From: Nannocystis pusilla
GTDB taxonomy: Bacteria; Myxococcota_A; Polyangia; Nannocystales; Nannocystaceae
Assembly: GCF_026626665.1 (NCBI RefSeq)
Contig: NZ_JAPNKE010000002.1
Coordinates: forward strand, 6,115,168 to 6,179,167
DNA: 64,000 bases
Reading direction: 5' to 3'
Of this stretch, positions 8,868 to 17,432 are shown piece after piece (position 1 is the first letter of the stretch; every line of letters starts with the position of its first letter). The translations under genes were made by a program, and so were the position numbers. Below the pieces are notes generated by a model, which saw nothing but the letters and a program-made list of their open reading frames with translations, was not told the DNA's origin and did not search any database.

Positions 8868-10379
8868 ATGCCGACCTTCGCTGCGCTGTCCCGTCTCGTC
8901 CCGCTCACTCTGCTCGTCGCTGCGGCTTGCGGGCCCACGGAGCCCGGCGGTACCGGGGCGACGACGAGCGCCGGCGACACGCCGGGGACGTCGAGCGACA
9001 CCAGCGGCGAACCGGCCGAGAGCACCTCGACCAGCACGGGCGACCTCACGACGGGCGACCTCACGACGAGCGAGCCGACCACCGGTCCAGCGATCACCAC
9101 CACGACCGGCACCCCCACGAGCACCACCGACACTCCCGACACCACGAGCACCACCGGCGATCCCGACGTGCCGCTGCAGTGCCCCGAGGCCATCGACCAG
9201 GCGATTTTGGCCTGCGTCGCCGATCTGCAGAGCGACCCCGAGCTCGCCGCGGGCAACTTCCTCCTCGACCTGCTGTTCATGTGCAGCGACGCCGAGCCGG
9301 TCGCCGACGACTATGACGCGCACTGCGCGAGCGCCCCGGACGACCCGATCTGCGGCCTCGAGTATCCGCAGTTCGTCGAGACCGTGCTGCCGGCGTGCAT
9401 CGCTCGCGCGCAGACGATCCTGTTCGCCGACGTGTGCCTGTTGCCGGGGTCGTACGACGAGCTGTTGTTCGCGCCGGCGGTCGTGCTGATGGATCGACAG
9501 TTCGTGACCAGCGCCGCCGAGCTCGATGCGACCGAGCAGGAGCAACTGTTGCGAGCGAGCGCGGAGATCGGGGTCGCCAGCGCGACCGTCGAGGAGGCGC
9601 TGAGCGCCACCGACGAGGGCGGGGTCGAGCAGCTCACGGTCCTCGATGTCGGCACCGATCGCGTGCTCGTGCTGTATTCGGCGCACTACGCCGGCGTCCG
9701 CCACGGCCGCATGTTCTTCTGGCACACCTTCACGATCGCCGGCGCCGTCGAGGCCGACGTATTCACTCGCTGCGGAGTGGAGCAGACGATCGAGGGTCGG
9801 CCCTGCGTGGACGCGCTCGAGTGCGGCGACGAGCACACGTGCTTCGACGTGCTCGAGGGCGAGGGCGGCGTCGTGCTCGCGCCGGGCACCTGCGTGTCGG
9901 AGGTAGCGATCCCGGGCGAAGGCGACGCTTGCAGCGCGCACGCCGATTGTGTGCCGAGCAGCGGCCTGCTCTGCCTCGACCAGCTCGAGGGCGACGGCGA
10001 CGGGACTTGCCGGCCGGGCTGGATGCGCCGCAGCTTTCCCGGTCCTGCCGGCGATTCGCAGCTCGTCGCCGGCGGTACGTTGCTGCTCCCGATCCTCGCC
10101 TCCGGCATCGCTACCGTCCCGACCGGCGCGTACCTCGACCTGCAGATCGTCCAGGACGCGGCCAACAGCGTCGCCGTTCACCTCGTCAATCCGTTCGGCA
10201 CCAGCACGCCCGTCACCGTCTCCGAGGGGCCGGTGATCGATCTGCAGCTGTTCGAGGTCGGCGTGCCGACCGACGAGAGCGCCGGCGGCACCTGGCACCT
10301 CGCCGTCGAGGACCTCGGAGGCGCCGCGAGCGGCGTCGTCACGCGGCTGGCCTTGACCCTCGACACTCGCTTCGACTGA
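8868..10379 (+). CDS. Lipoprotein with C-terminal P-domain-like beta sandwich
   Basis: A 503-residue secreted lipoprotein. The signal LVPLTLLVAAACG ends at a lipobox Cys, followed by about 75 residues of Thr/Ser/Gly/Asp-rich linker with repeats such as TSTGDLTTGDLTTSEPTTG. The middle part has paired cysteines and is unrecognised. The last ~110 residues (AYLDLQIVQDAANSVAVHLV, SAGGTWHLAVEDLGGAASG, LALTL) resemble the proprotein-convertase P/Homo B domain, usually found attached to subtilisins. No protease domain is present. A surface or adhesive role is likely. It is monocistronic as far as can be seen, with 238 bases before it. Confidence 0.7.
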   Translation: MPTFAALSRLVPLTLLVAAACGPTEPGGTGATTSAGDTPGTSSDTSGEPAESTSTSTGDLTTGDLTTSEPTTGPAITTTTGTPTSTTDTPDTTSTTGDPDVPLQCPEAIDQAILACVADLQSDPELAAGNFLLDLLFMCSDAEPVADDYDAHCASAPDDPICGLEYPQFVETVLPACIARAQTILFADVCLLPGSYDELLFAPAVVLMDRQFVTSAAELDATEQEQLLRASAEIGVASATVEEALSATDEGGVEQLTVLDVGTDRVLVLYSAHYAGVRHGRMFFWHTFTIAGAVEADVFTRCGVEQTIEGRPCVDALECGDEHTCFDVLEGEGGVVLAPGTCVSEVAIPGEGDACSAHADCVPSSGLLCLDQLEGDGDGTCRPGWMRRSFPGPAGDSQLVAGGTLLLPILASGIATVPTGAYLDLQIVQDAANSVAVHLVNPFGTSTPVTVSEGPVIDLQLFEVGVPTDESAGGTWHLAVEDLGGAASGVVTRLALTLDTRFD

Positions 10380-10553
10380 TTCGAAGGGCGCGCGCAGCCC
10401 ATCGGGCTCGGGCGACGCCTCGGCTGGGCGGGCTCCAACGCCGTCGAGGGCGATGCGGTGCGCGAAAACGAGCGGTGCAATTCTGCGCGCACCCGTCACC
10501 CCGAGCCTTGTGAGCGTCTACGCGCTGTGCGAGGATGCGCGGGCCGGAGCCTC

Positions 10554-11480
10554 ATGAGTCGTCGCCGCCGAAAGCTCGCGCTCTTCCCCACGGGCGAGGG
10601 GCTGCCCCAGGGCGACGATCCGGCGCTGCCGGGGCCGGTGTCCGGCTCTGCGCAGCCGGCGCTCAGGTGGCCGCAGGCTTCGGCGTGGGTCGGTTCGACC
10701 TGGTCCCCCGCGCACACGGCGCATTGCGGCATGACCGACCCGGGAAGGCGACGCGCCCTCAACGAGGATGCCTTCCTGGCGGACGGTCGGCTCGGCCTGT
10801 TCATCGTCGCTGACGGCGTCGGCGGCAGGCCCTTCGGCGGTCTTGCTGCCGGCGAGGCCGTGTCGGTGCTGTGGGAGTGGATCTATCGTGAGACCCGGGC
10901 GCTCGGCGCCTCGATGATCGGGCGAGGCGTGACCGAGGGTCACGAGGCTGCCCTGCAGATCGGCGACGTCGTCCGCTCGGCGATGCAGAACGCGTCGCGT
11001 ACGCTGCGCACAATGGCGAGGACCGAGCCTCGCTATGCAGGGATGTGCACCACCGCCTCGGTCGTCCTGGTCGCCGGCGAAATCGCAGTGGTGGGACAGG
11101 TCGGAGACTCGCGGGTGTATCACGCGCGCGGCGCCGAGGTCCGGCAGGTGACCGAAGACCATACGCTGCTCAATCTGCGGGTCAAGCAAGGGCTCTCGAT
11201 CCCGGAGCACGCGCGCGGCCGCAGATCGCCCATCACCCGGGCGCTCGGCCTGACCGACGAATTGGAGGTCGACATCTACGCCGTGCCCCTCGCGCGCGGA
11301 GACCGGCTGCTGCTGTGCTCCGATGGCCTCCACGAGTATTTCGACCGCGCGACGGTCCTGCGCCACCTGTTCCGGCTCGACATCCGGGCCGCCGCTCGCG
11401 CCGCAGTGCGACACGCCCGGCGGCGCGGCGGGCGGGACAACATCACCGCGCTCTTCGTGGAGATCCTCGGGCCGGGATAG
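10554..11480 (+). CDS. PP2C-family protein Ser/Thr phosphatase (PppA/Stp-like)
   Basis: A 308-residue phosphatase. PP2C motifs in order are RRALNEDAFLAD, LFIVADGVGGRPFGG, GDSRVYHARG, LLCSDGLHEY and RDNITALFVE; the Asp residues of these motifs bind the two catalytic metals. The N-terminal ~60 residues are low complexity and basic. The ATG at 10554 is chosen because GGAG lies 5 bases upstream. In T6SS loci the PppA phosphatase reverses PpkA phosphorylation of Fha; the kinase and FHA proteins elsewhere in this window make that a plausible role, but the gene stands alone among lipoprotein genes and could act on other kinases. Confidence 0.88.
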   Translation: MSRRRRKLALFPTGEGLPQGDDPALPGPVSGSAQPALRWPQASAWVGSTWSPAHTAHCGMTDPGRRRALNEDAFLADGRLGLFIVADGVGGRPFGGLAAGEAVSVLWEWIYRETRALGASMIGRGVTEGHEAALQIGDVVRSAMQNASRTLRTMARTEPRYAGMCTTASVVLVAGEIAVVGQVGDSRVYHARGAEVRQVTEDHTLLNLRVKQGLSIPEHARGRRSPITRALGLTDELEVDIYAVPLARGDRLLLCSDGLHEYFDRATVLRHLFRLDIRAAARAAVRHARRRGGRDNITALFVEILGPG

Positions 11481-11565
11481 CGGATGCGCATCGATTCGGC
11501 CCTGAGCGCGAGCGACTCGCTCGACGGCGGGCGGGCCGCCGTCCAACGAGCCGCGGCGGGGCCCT

Positions 11566-13431
11566 TCACTGCGGATTGATGACCTTGAGGCGGAGCCCGC
11601 CGGGGTACGCGTAGGACGTCACCGCGGTGTAGCCGACCTGGTAGATACCGAACGGCGCCGCGCTCTCGGCCAGGTGGGTGCCCTCGCCGATCTTCCAGTC
11701 GGCCACCTCGTAGTCGCCGACCGTGTAATAGCCGGACACCACCACCCCGTCGACGAGCACGTCGGGCGCGCCGACGTCGCGGACGACCTGCACGAAATTG
11801 GGGTTATAGCCGATGCCGGTGACGAACACGTAGCGGTCGAGGAACTGCTCCACCGGCACCATTTGATACGACGCCGGATCGCCGGTGCCGGCGCCGCCGT
11901 CCTGGCCCTCGAGGTATTGCACCGGCATGAACGGCTTGTCGCCGGTGAAGATGAAGCTCGACTGCGTGCTGAATTGATGGAACTTGCCCTTGTTGAGCGT
12001 GACCGGGAAGCCGGGCTGCAGCGGCTCGGTGGTGATCGTCGTGTTGTCCTCGCTGGCGTACACGCGCCACCAGAAGTCTTCGCTGCCGCGCTGGGGCGCG
12101 TGGGCGCCGACGTACTTCAGGCCCCAGTACTCGATCGGGATCATCTGCTCCTCGATGTGGTCGCAGTAGGTCACGTTGGCCGGGATGTTGACGCACTGGA
12201 CCGCGCCGACCACCCAGCCCGGCTTCGACAGCGTCACGATCGTGCCGGACACGTCGCCCGCGCCGCCGCTGACCTGCAGCAGGTCGTAGTCGCCGACGGT
12301 GATCATCCCGGTCTGGTTGGCAGCGACCGCAGGAACCCCGCCGCCGGCCAGCGTCGACACCGGCGGCGTCCACGTCACCACGGTGCCGTCCTCGACGCCG
12401 ATCACGTTGAAGTAGGCCGGCTCGCCGGCGCCGAGGCTCGGGGTGAACGCGGCGATGATGTAGTTCTTCTGCTGCGCGTGGTCGGGCAGCAGCATCGACG
12501 AGTCGTTGTGCGCCTCGGCCTCGATCGGCGAGTGCTGGTAGGCGACCACCGGCACGTCGCTGACGACCTTGAAGGTCGAGTCGACGCGGAGGGTGCTGCC
12601 GGTGCCCGGCTGCGGCGGCATCGTCAGGTCGAACTTCGCGCTCTGGCCGGGCGGGACCTGGACCGGGCCGGCGACCATCTGCTCGGCGCCGCCGGAGTAG
12701 AAGTACATCGACACCGTCGCGGTCTTGGTCTTCGACACGTTGCCGACCGCGATCGCCGTCGGCTCCTCGGCGAAGTTCTGCATCTTGTTGCCGCGGAACA
12801 CGCAGCCGACGCTGCTCGGGTCGCTCTTGATGAGCTCGCACAGCTCGGTGCAGCCGCCGAGCGAGCACTCCTGCGTCGCGCCGCACGCGACCGGCGGCTC
12901 GAAGCCGTCGCCCTGGGCGTTGCAGGTCTTCTCGGCGTCGAGGCCCTCGCACACGACCTGGCCGGGGTTGCACAGCTTCGAGGTGCACTGGTCGCCGACG
13001 CACGACTGTCCGTTGGGACAGGGTACCGGCTCGAAGCCGCTGCAGTCGTCCTTGCAGGTCAAGAGGCCGCCGGGGTCGCAGGCCCCTGTCTCGCCGGGCT
13101 GGCACACACAGTTCACGCCGGTGGTGTCGGTGGTGACCGCGGTGTCGCTGTCGCTGTCGGTCAGCGGGCCCGTGCTCGCGGTCGTGGTCGTCGAGTCCGT
13201 GGTCGTGGTCGTCGGCCCGCTGCTCGACGCCGACGTCCCGGTCATCCCCGACGTCGGATGGTCGGTCGTCGCGTCGGTCGTCGCGCCCGTCGAAGTCGTC
13301 GTGTCGAGGGTCGGCTGATTGGTCACCGTCGACACCTGCGTCGCGGAGACGGTCGGGTCGGCAGCGTCGTCGCCGCACGCGACCGGGACGAGGAGAGCGA
13401 GGATGAGGGCGCGCGTCGTCGAGGAGTGCAT
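11566..13431 (-). CDS. Lipoprotein with IgGFc-binding-like domain
   Basis: About 621 residues. The start MHSSTTRALILALLVPVACGDD at 13431 gives a lipobox (VPVAC). A Thr/Ser-rich linker of about 85 residues follows, then a Cys-rich block with repeated C-x(5-8)-C spacings, then a large C-terminal domain containing VVAYQHSPIEAEAHNDSSMLLP and IPIEYWGLKYVGAHAPQRGSED, characteristic of the IgGFc_binding family widespread in myxobacteria. These are extracellular proteins of undefined function, probably adhesion or matrix binding. A frame extension upstream to 13485 lacks a signal-like start. It converges on the PP2C gene (85-base gap). Confidence 0.82.
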   Translation of the reverse strand: MHSSTTRALILALLVPVACGDDAADPTVSATQVSTVTNQPTLDTTTSTGATTDATTDHPTSGMTGTSASSSGPTTTTTDSTTTTASTGPLTDSDSDTAVTTDTTGVNCVCQPGETGACDPGGLLTCKDDCSGFEPVPCPNGQSCVGDQCTSKLCNPGQVVCEGLDAEKTCNAQGDGFEPPVACGATQECSLGGCTELCELIKSDPSSVGCVFRGNKMQNFAEEPTAIAVGNVSKTKTATVSMYFYSGGAEQMVAGPVQVPPGQSAKFDLTMPPQPGTGSTLRVDSTFKVVSDVPVVAYQHSPIEAEAHNDSSMLLPDHAQQKNYIIAAFTPSLGAGEPAYFNVIGVEDGTVVTWTPPVSTLAGGGVPAVAANQTGMITVGDYDLLQVSGGAGDVSGTIVTLSKPGWVVGAVQCVNIPANVTYCDHIEEQMIPIEYWGLKYVGAHAPQRGSEDFWWRVYASEDNTTITTEPLQPGFPVTLNKGKFHQFSTQSSFIFTGDKPFMPVQYLEGQDGGAGTGDPASYQMVPVEQFLDRYVFVTGIGYNPNFVQVVRDVGAPDVLVDGVVVSGYYTVGDYEVADWKIGEGTHLAESAAPFGIYQVGYTAVTSYAYPGGLRLKVINPQ

Positions 13432-13967
13432 GCGCACAGGATCGGCGACCGGCGACCATTTCATGCGTCGGCCGCAGGTGCGCAACCTCCCTTGTCCCCG
13501 CGAAGCACACGTCGCTCGTGCGAGCCCCGAACCCGCCTCGGGGCTCCGGTCTCTCCCGCCCGGCTGCCCGGCGCACGCGCCTCACCGCGACGCCACGGCA
13601 CAACTCGTGGAGGCCGCGACCCTCGGCGAGCACCGACCGGTTCGAAGGGCCCTCGGCCGACCCGTGCAGCGTGCGAATTCGCCTCCGGTCCGTGGGTCAT
13701 GAGCGTCGGCCGCGGCGGCGATCCCTGCACCCCGCGCGCCGTCGGAGCAGCGATGACGGCGAGCTCCGTGCGAGCCCCGTGCGAGCCCGCGAGCGCGAAG
13801 AGCTTCACCGCCGAGCTGACCGTCCCACAGCTGGGCGCGTCGTTCGACGGGCTCGCGGCCGCGGTGCTCGGGCGCTGCTCACTGGAATGACGGCACCCAT
13901 TATCGGTAGCCCGCCAGTCCGCGCCGGCCTGCTCGCTCCTCGTCGAACTGGCAGAAATCCGGCCTCC
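13432..13967. other. Gene-poor interval
   Basis: About 536 bases without a well supported gene. The plus-strand stretch 13752-13890 has strongly coding-like third-position G/C and could encode a 45-residue end fragment (AKSFTAELTVPQLGASFDG), perhaps a gene remnant. The words GTGCGAGCCCC/GTGCGAGCCC recur nearby. Confidence 0.3.
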
Positions 13968-14545
13968 TCAGCCGGCCCCGGCCTCCACGACCGGTTGCCA
14001 GAAGTAACAGTTCGCGGGCACCGCCTCGCCCTTGAGCGCCCTGGCGAGCTTGCACTCGCGGCCGGCGAGCGCGTCCATCGTGAAGAGGAGGCTCTGCATC
14101 GGGATATTCGCCTCCGCGGAGACCGTCACCGTGACCTCGTGCGGGAACATCTCCTTGTAGCTCTTCGCCCGCTGCTCGAGCGCGACGTAGTCGAAGCGGG
14201 CGTAGTCGTCGAGCGGTGTGCCCGGTTTGGCCAGCGGGATCGTCGGCTCTTTGGAGTTCGTCGCCTTGCCGGCCTCGGCGCCCTCCTGCTGGCCATCCGC
14301 GGAGATCAAAAACCGTCTTCCAACACCAACACCTTGAGGTTCAGCGGCTTCTCCTTGGGCGCGTCGTCGGGCTTCTTCTCGGCGCTGGCGGCCGAGAAAC
14401 GGGGCGGCGAGACGTTGATGGAGGCAAAGGACGCGTACTCCATCGCCGCGAGCAGGAGCGGGATCATCAGGAACATGACGTTCATGACGGGGAGGAGGTC
14501 GGCGACGATCTCCTCTTCTTCGAACTTCTTTCTCTTTTTGGGCAT
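13968..14545 (-). CDS. ExbD/TolR-family protein, apparent frame break
   Basis: ExbD/TolR proteins couple the inner-membrane proton gradient to periplasmic work together with ExbB/TolQ. The first part starts at ATG 14545 (MPKKRKKFEEEEIVADLLP) and has one transmembrane segment (NVMFLMIPLLLAAMEY). It stops early at 14306, while the next frame continues at once with ISADGQQ and a periplasmic domain ending at 13968. One extra T in the run at 14308-14312 (A on the plus strand) joins the halves into about 192 residues, reading VLVLEDGF-LISADG, as expected for the family. No ExbB or TonB gene is adjacent. The break is probably a homopolymer error, though a real mutation cannot be excluded. Confidence 0.75.
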
Positions 14546-15174
14546 CGCGTCATCTCCATTTTCCGGGAGCAGAAACGGCGAAAAGGTCGGGTGAGGCGAA
14601 TCGGAGCGCGAGCGATCGTCGCCCCGCGCGGGCGGGGGTGACCTCGTGCCCGAACTCCTGTGTCGGGGCAGCACACGGAACGCCGACAGCGGTGTCGAAC
14701 GTCAGCCTGGCATGCCGCGAGCGAGGGTGTGCCGGATAGGTCGCATGCTCCGGTCCTTACAGTGCCGCGGCCGCGAAGGACCCTACAGGCCGGCGACAGG
14801 AATTTGCACGGGCTCGAACGCCGGCGTACCGAACGAGCGACGAACCGCTGGGTCGCGCTCGAGAGCCGGACCGCTCGGCACCGGGTTCAGTTGGCGAACA
14901 CCATCACGTCCAGAAGTGGGACGGCACGGCGCGGACGGCCGTCCTCAGGCCGGCGAGCCGCGCAGCCTCGGCGGCGCGAGCGTGGCGAACTGCACGAGCG
15001 TACCGGCGACGGGGGGCCGTCACGAGAGCCGGAGCATGGCCGCGAGTTCGTCGTGAGGGGTGGCGCGGCAGACGGAGCTCTTTCATGGAGGAGCGCACGC
15101 GAGCATGGAGCCGCAGCAGAGCCATGGCTCGCGCTCCCCGCTCGCGCGCGGGGAACGGGCCACGCTTCAAGCAG
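14546..15174. other. Gene-free interval upstream of exbD-like gene
   Basis: About 629 bases between two leftward genes. Open frames here have arginine-rich composition typical of non-coding GC-rich DNA. It should contain the promoter of the ExbD-like gene. No hairpin with a T-tract is evident. Confidence 0.4.
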
Positions 15175-17385
15175 CTACGCCTGCTTGACGAACGAGCGCG
15201 GCGCGATCCCCCAGCGGGGGTCTCCGGCCAGCGCCGCGCGGCACTGGGCGAAGTTGTTGGCCCCGGCGATCCGCGCGAACGCAGCCTCTGCGCCCTCGAC
15301 CTGGCGATTGACGCACTGGGCGAGCGCGCACATCGCATATTCGAAGTAGTCGCCGCCGAACGCCTCCTTCACCGGCATGCCCTCGAAGCCGAGGCTGTCC
15401 CAATTGGTGGCGTGGATGTTTCCGTCGTCCAGGTCGGGGCCGTTGGGGCGGCCGGCGAAGCGCTCGAACGTGACGCCCCAGTTCGCGTCGAAGGCGTCTT
15501 GCTGCTGGTTCTCGGGCCAGAGGAGCTCGCTGCAGACCGGCGAATAGGCCTGATAGGCCCAGTGCCAGCCCTCGAGGTTCGTGCCGTCCGACATGCGCTG
15601 GACCAGGCCCTCGCCCATCCACTGCATGAACGCGTCGGCGTCCGCCTGTTGGCTGGCGTCGATGACCTTCAGGTCGAGCACCCACGCGACCGAGCCGACC
15701 ACGTAGTCGCTCATCCACGTCCGCTCGCCGCCGATGTCGCCCCAGTACATCTGGTCCGGCTCGATGACGAGGCCGAGCGCGTTCGTGTGGTAGCCGCGCA
15801 TCCACACGAACGAGGCGCCCACGGCACCGGCATACCCGGCGCGCTCCGGATCGTCGTCGGGGGTGATCGCGGCGGCCATGCCACGATTGCGGATCTGCCA
15901 GGCCGTCCCGCGCGGCTGGAGGCTGCGCACCATGAGGCCCGCGGCGCCCATGCGCGACTGGACATCGGAGCTGAAGTGGACCCACTTGACGAAGAATTGC
16001 AGCTCCTCGAGGTGCCACCAATCGCCCGTGACCAGATACGCGACATACCCGGGCAGCCAGCCGTGCGAGATGTCCCAGTCGGTCCCGTACTGGCCCGAAT
16101 AGTAGGCGCGCCCGCCGTACATGTCGCCCGACGACTGCGGCAGCTTGAGGTCGGGGTGCGCGGCGAAGGTCGGCGGGGCGTTCGTCTCGGCGTCGCGGAT
16201 GTGCACGCTCCACGCGCCTGCGGCGAACGAATTGACCAGCACCGCTTGCAGCGCCCGCGGCGCGGCCGAGACGGCGTAGGCAGCGTCCCACTTCGGCAGC
16301 CAGCCGATCGACGGGCTGTCGCCGCCGCCGCCCAGCGCGTTGCCCGGCAGGTCGTGCTGCGCGTACGGCACGTACTTGTCCGCGAGGCCGTCGAGGAGCT
16401 CCTGGCTGGTCGACTCCGCCAGGAAAGCAGGGACCGCCCCGCTCTGTTGCAGGTACGCGGTGTCGTGGGCGACGACGATCTGCGGATCGGCGTCCTGCCA
16501 CAACTTGCCGCTGTGCCCCGTGGTGCAGACGATCCGCGTGTGGTGTTTGATGTCGAGCTCGCTCTTCGAGTCGAACAGAGTCTGGCCCTTCGAGGTCACG
16601 ACGACGCGGGCGAGCTTGTTGATGGCCCCGGCGTAGTCGAGCCAGCCGTTCTCGACGCTGACCAGCGCCTCGACCGCGCCGCCCGCGTAGAGGCGGAGGA
16701 ACAGCCACACGATCAGCTGCTCGTCGACGTCGAGGCGATAGCGCCACTCCGACGCGACCGGTCCGGACAGGAGCTGCTGGACCGGGCTCCCCAGCGCGGA
16801 CGCCAACGAGACGGAGCCGAGCGCGCCCAGATCGACGGTGAGGTCCGGCGCGGCCGCGACCAGCTCCGCCTCGGTGATCGCGGGTGCCGGATCGGGGCCC
16901 TCCGGGACGCGCCCGATCTGCACGACCCGCGGCGTCCCTGCGGTGAATTCGCAGCGGCCCGAGAGCACCGCGAACTTCACCGAGCCGTCAGGCCAGCGGT
17001 TGCGCACCACCGCCTGGAACTCGTCGACGTCCGCGGAGAGGCGGGTCCCGGTCGGGACGTCGCCCTCGGCGAAGAAGTGGCCGATCGTCCACGGCAACAG
17101 CGCCCCGGAGGTGCCCGCGGTCAGGGTCACAGTGACGATGTCCTCGGGCGTCACGTCAATGCCGCCGGTGTCCGTCGTCGTCGGCGCGTCGCCGGTGGAA
17201 TCGGTGGTCCCCTCCGTCCCGTCGGTCGGGGTGCTGCCGGTGGAGTCGGAGGCGCCGCCGCTGCCGGTCGTGCCGTCGCTGTCGGTGGCATCGGAGCCCC
17301 CCGCGCCGCCGCCGCACGCGCCGAGGCCCAGGCCTCCGAACAGCGCGAGCGTGGACTCGAGAAAGGTTCGTCGATCGATCGTCAT
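15175..17385 (-). CDS. Secreted lipoprotein, possible exo-rhamnogalacturonan lyase-like (RIFT-barrel) protein
   Basis: About 736 residues. The ATG at 17385 has AGAGAAG upstream and begins MTIDRRTFLESTLALFGGLGLGACGGG, a Tat-like signal (RRTFLE) ending in a lipobox. A Gly/Ser/Thr/Asp linker of about 50 residues follows. The N-terminal domain (LPWTIGHFFAEGDVPTG, RWPDGSVKFAVLSG) resembles the RIFT-barrel start of PcRGLX/YetA-like polysaccharide lyases. The rest is rich in Trp and aromatic motifs (DWDISHGWLPGYVAYLVTGDWWHLEEL), consistent with an alpha/alpha toroid. The family call rests on weak motif recall. It lies 47 bases downstream of the broken Kelch-like gene and may be cotranscribed with it. 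Confidence 0.6.
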   Translation of the reverse strand: MTIDRRTFLESTLALFGGLGLGACGGGAGGSDATDSDGTTGSGGASDSTGSTPTDGTEGTTDSTGDAPTTTDTGGIDVTPEDIVTVTLTAGTSGALLPWTIGHFFAEGDVPTGTRLSADVDEFQAVVRNRWPDGSVKFAVLSGRCEFTAGTPRVVQIGRVPEGPDPAPAITEAELVAAAPDLTVDLGALGSVSLASALGSPVQQLLSGPVASEWRYRLDVDEQLIVWLFLRLYAGGAVEALVSVENGWLDYAGAINKLARVVVTSKGQTLFDSKSELDIKHHTRIVCTTGHSGKLWQDADPQIVVAHDTAYLQQSGAVPAFLAESTSQELLDGLADKYVPYAQHDLPGNALGGGGDSPSIGWLPKWDAAYAVSAAPRALQAVLVNSFAAGAWSVHIRDAETNAPPTFAAHPDLKLPQSSGDMYGGRAYYSGQYGTDWDISHGWLPGYVAYLVTGDWWHLEELQFFVKWVHFSSDVQSRMGAAGLMVRSLQPRGTAWQIRNRGMAAAITPDDDPERAGYAGAVGASFVWMRGYHTNALGLVIEPDQMYWGDIGGERTWMSDYVVGSVAWVLDLKVIDASQQADADAFMQWMGEGLVQRMSDGTNLEGWHWAYQAYSPVCSELLWPENQQQDAFDANWGVTFERFAGRPNGPDLDDGNIHATNWDSLGFEGMPVKEAFGGDYFEYAMCALAQCVNRQVEGAEAAFARIAGANNFAQCRAALAGDPRWGIAPRSFVKQA

Positions 17386-17432
17386 GGTCGCTTCTCTTTC
17401 GAAAGTAAAAATCAGTCGGGTGAGCGCGCCGA

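Noticed and set aside
13968..14674. Two separate small genes instead of one ExbD-like gene
   Set aside because: The halves abut, the first stops exactly where the second begins in the next frame, and the joined chain has normal ExbD architecture.
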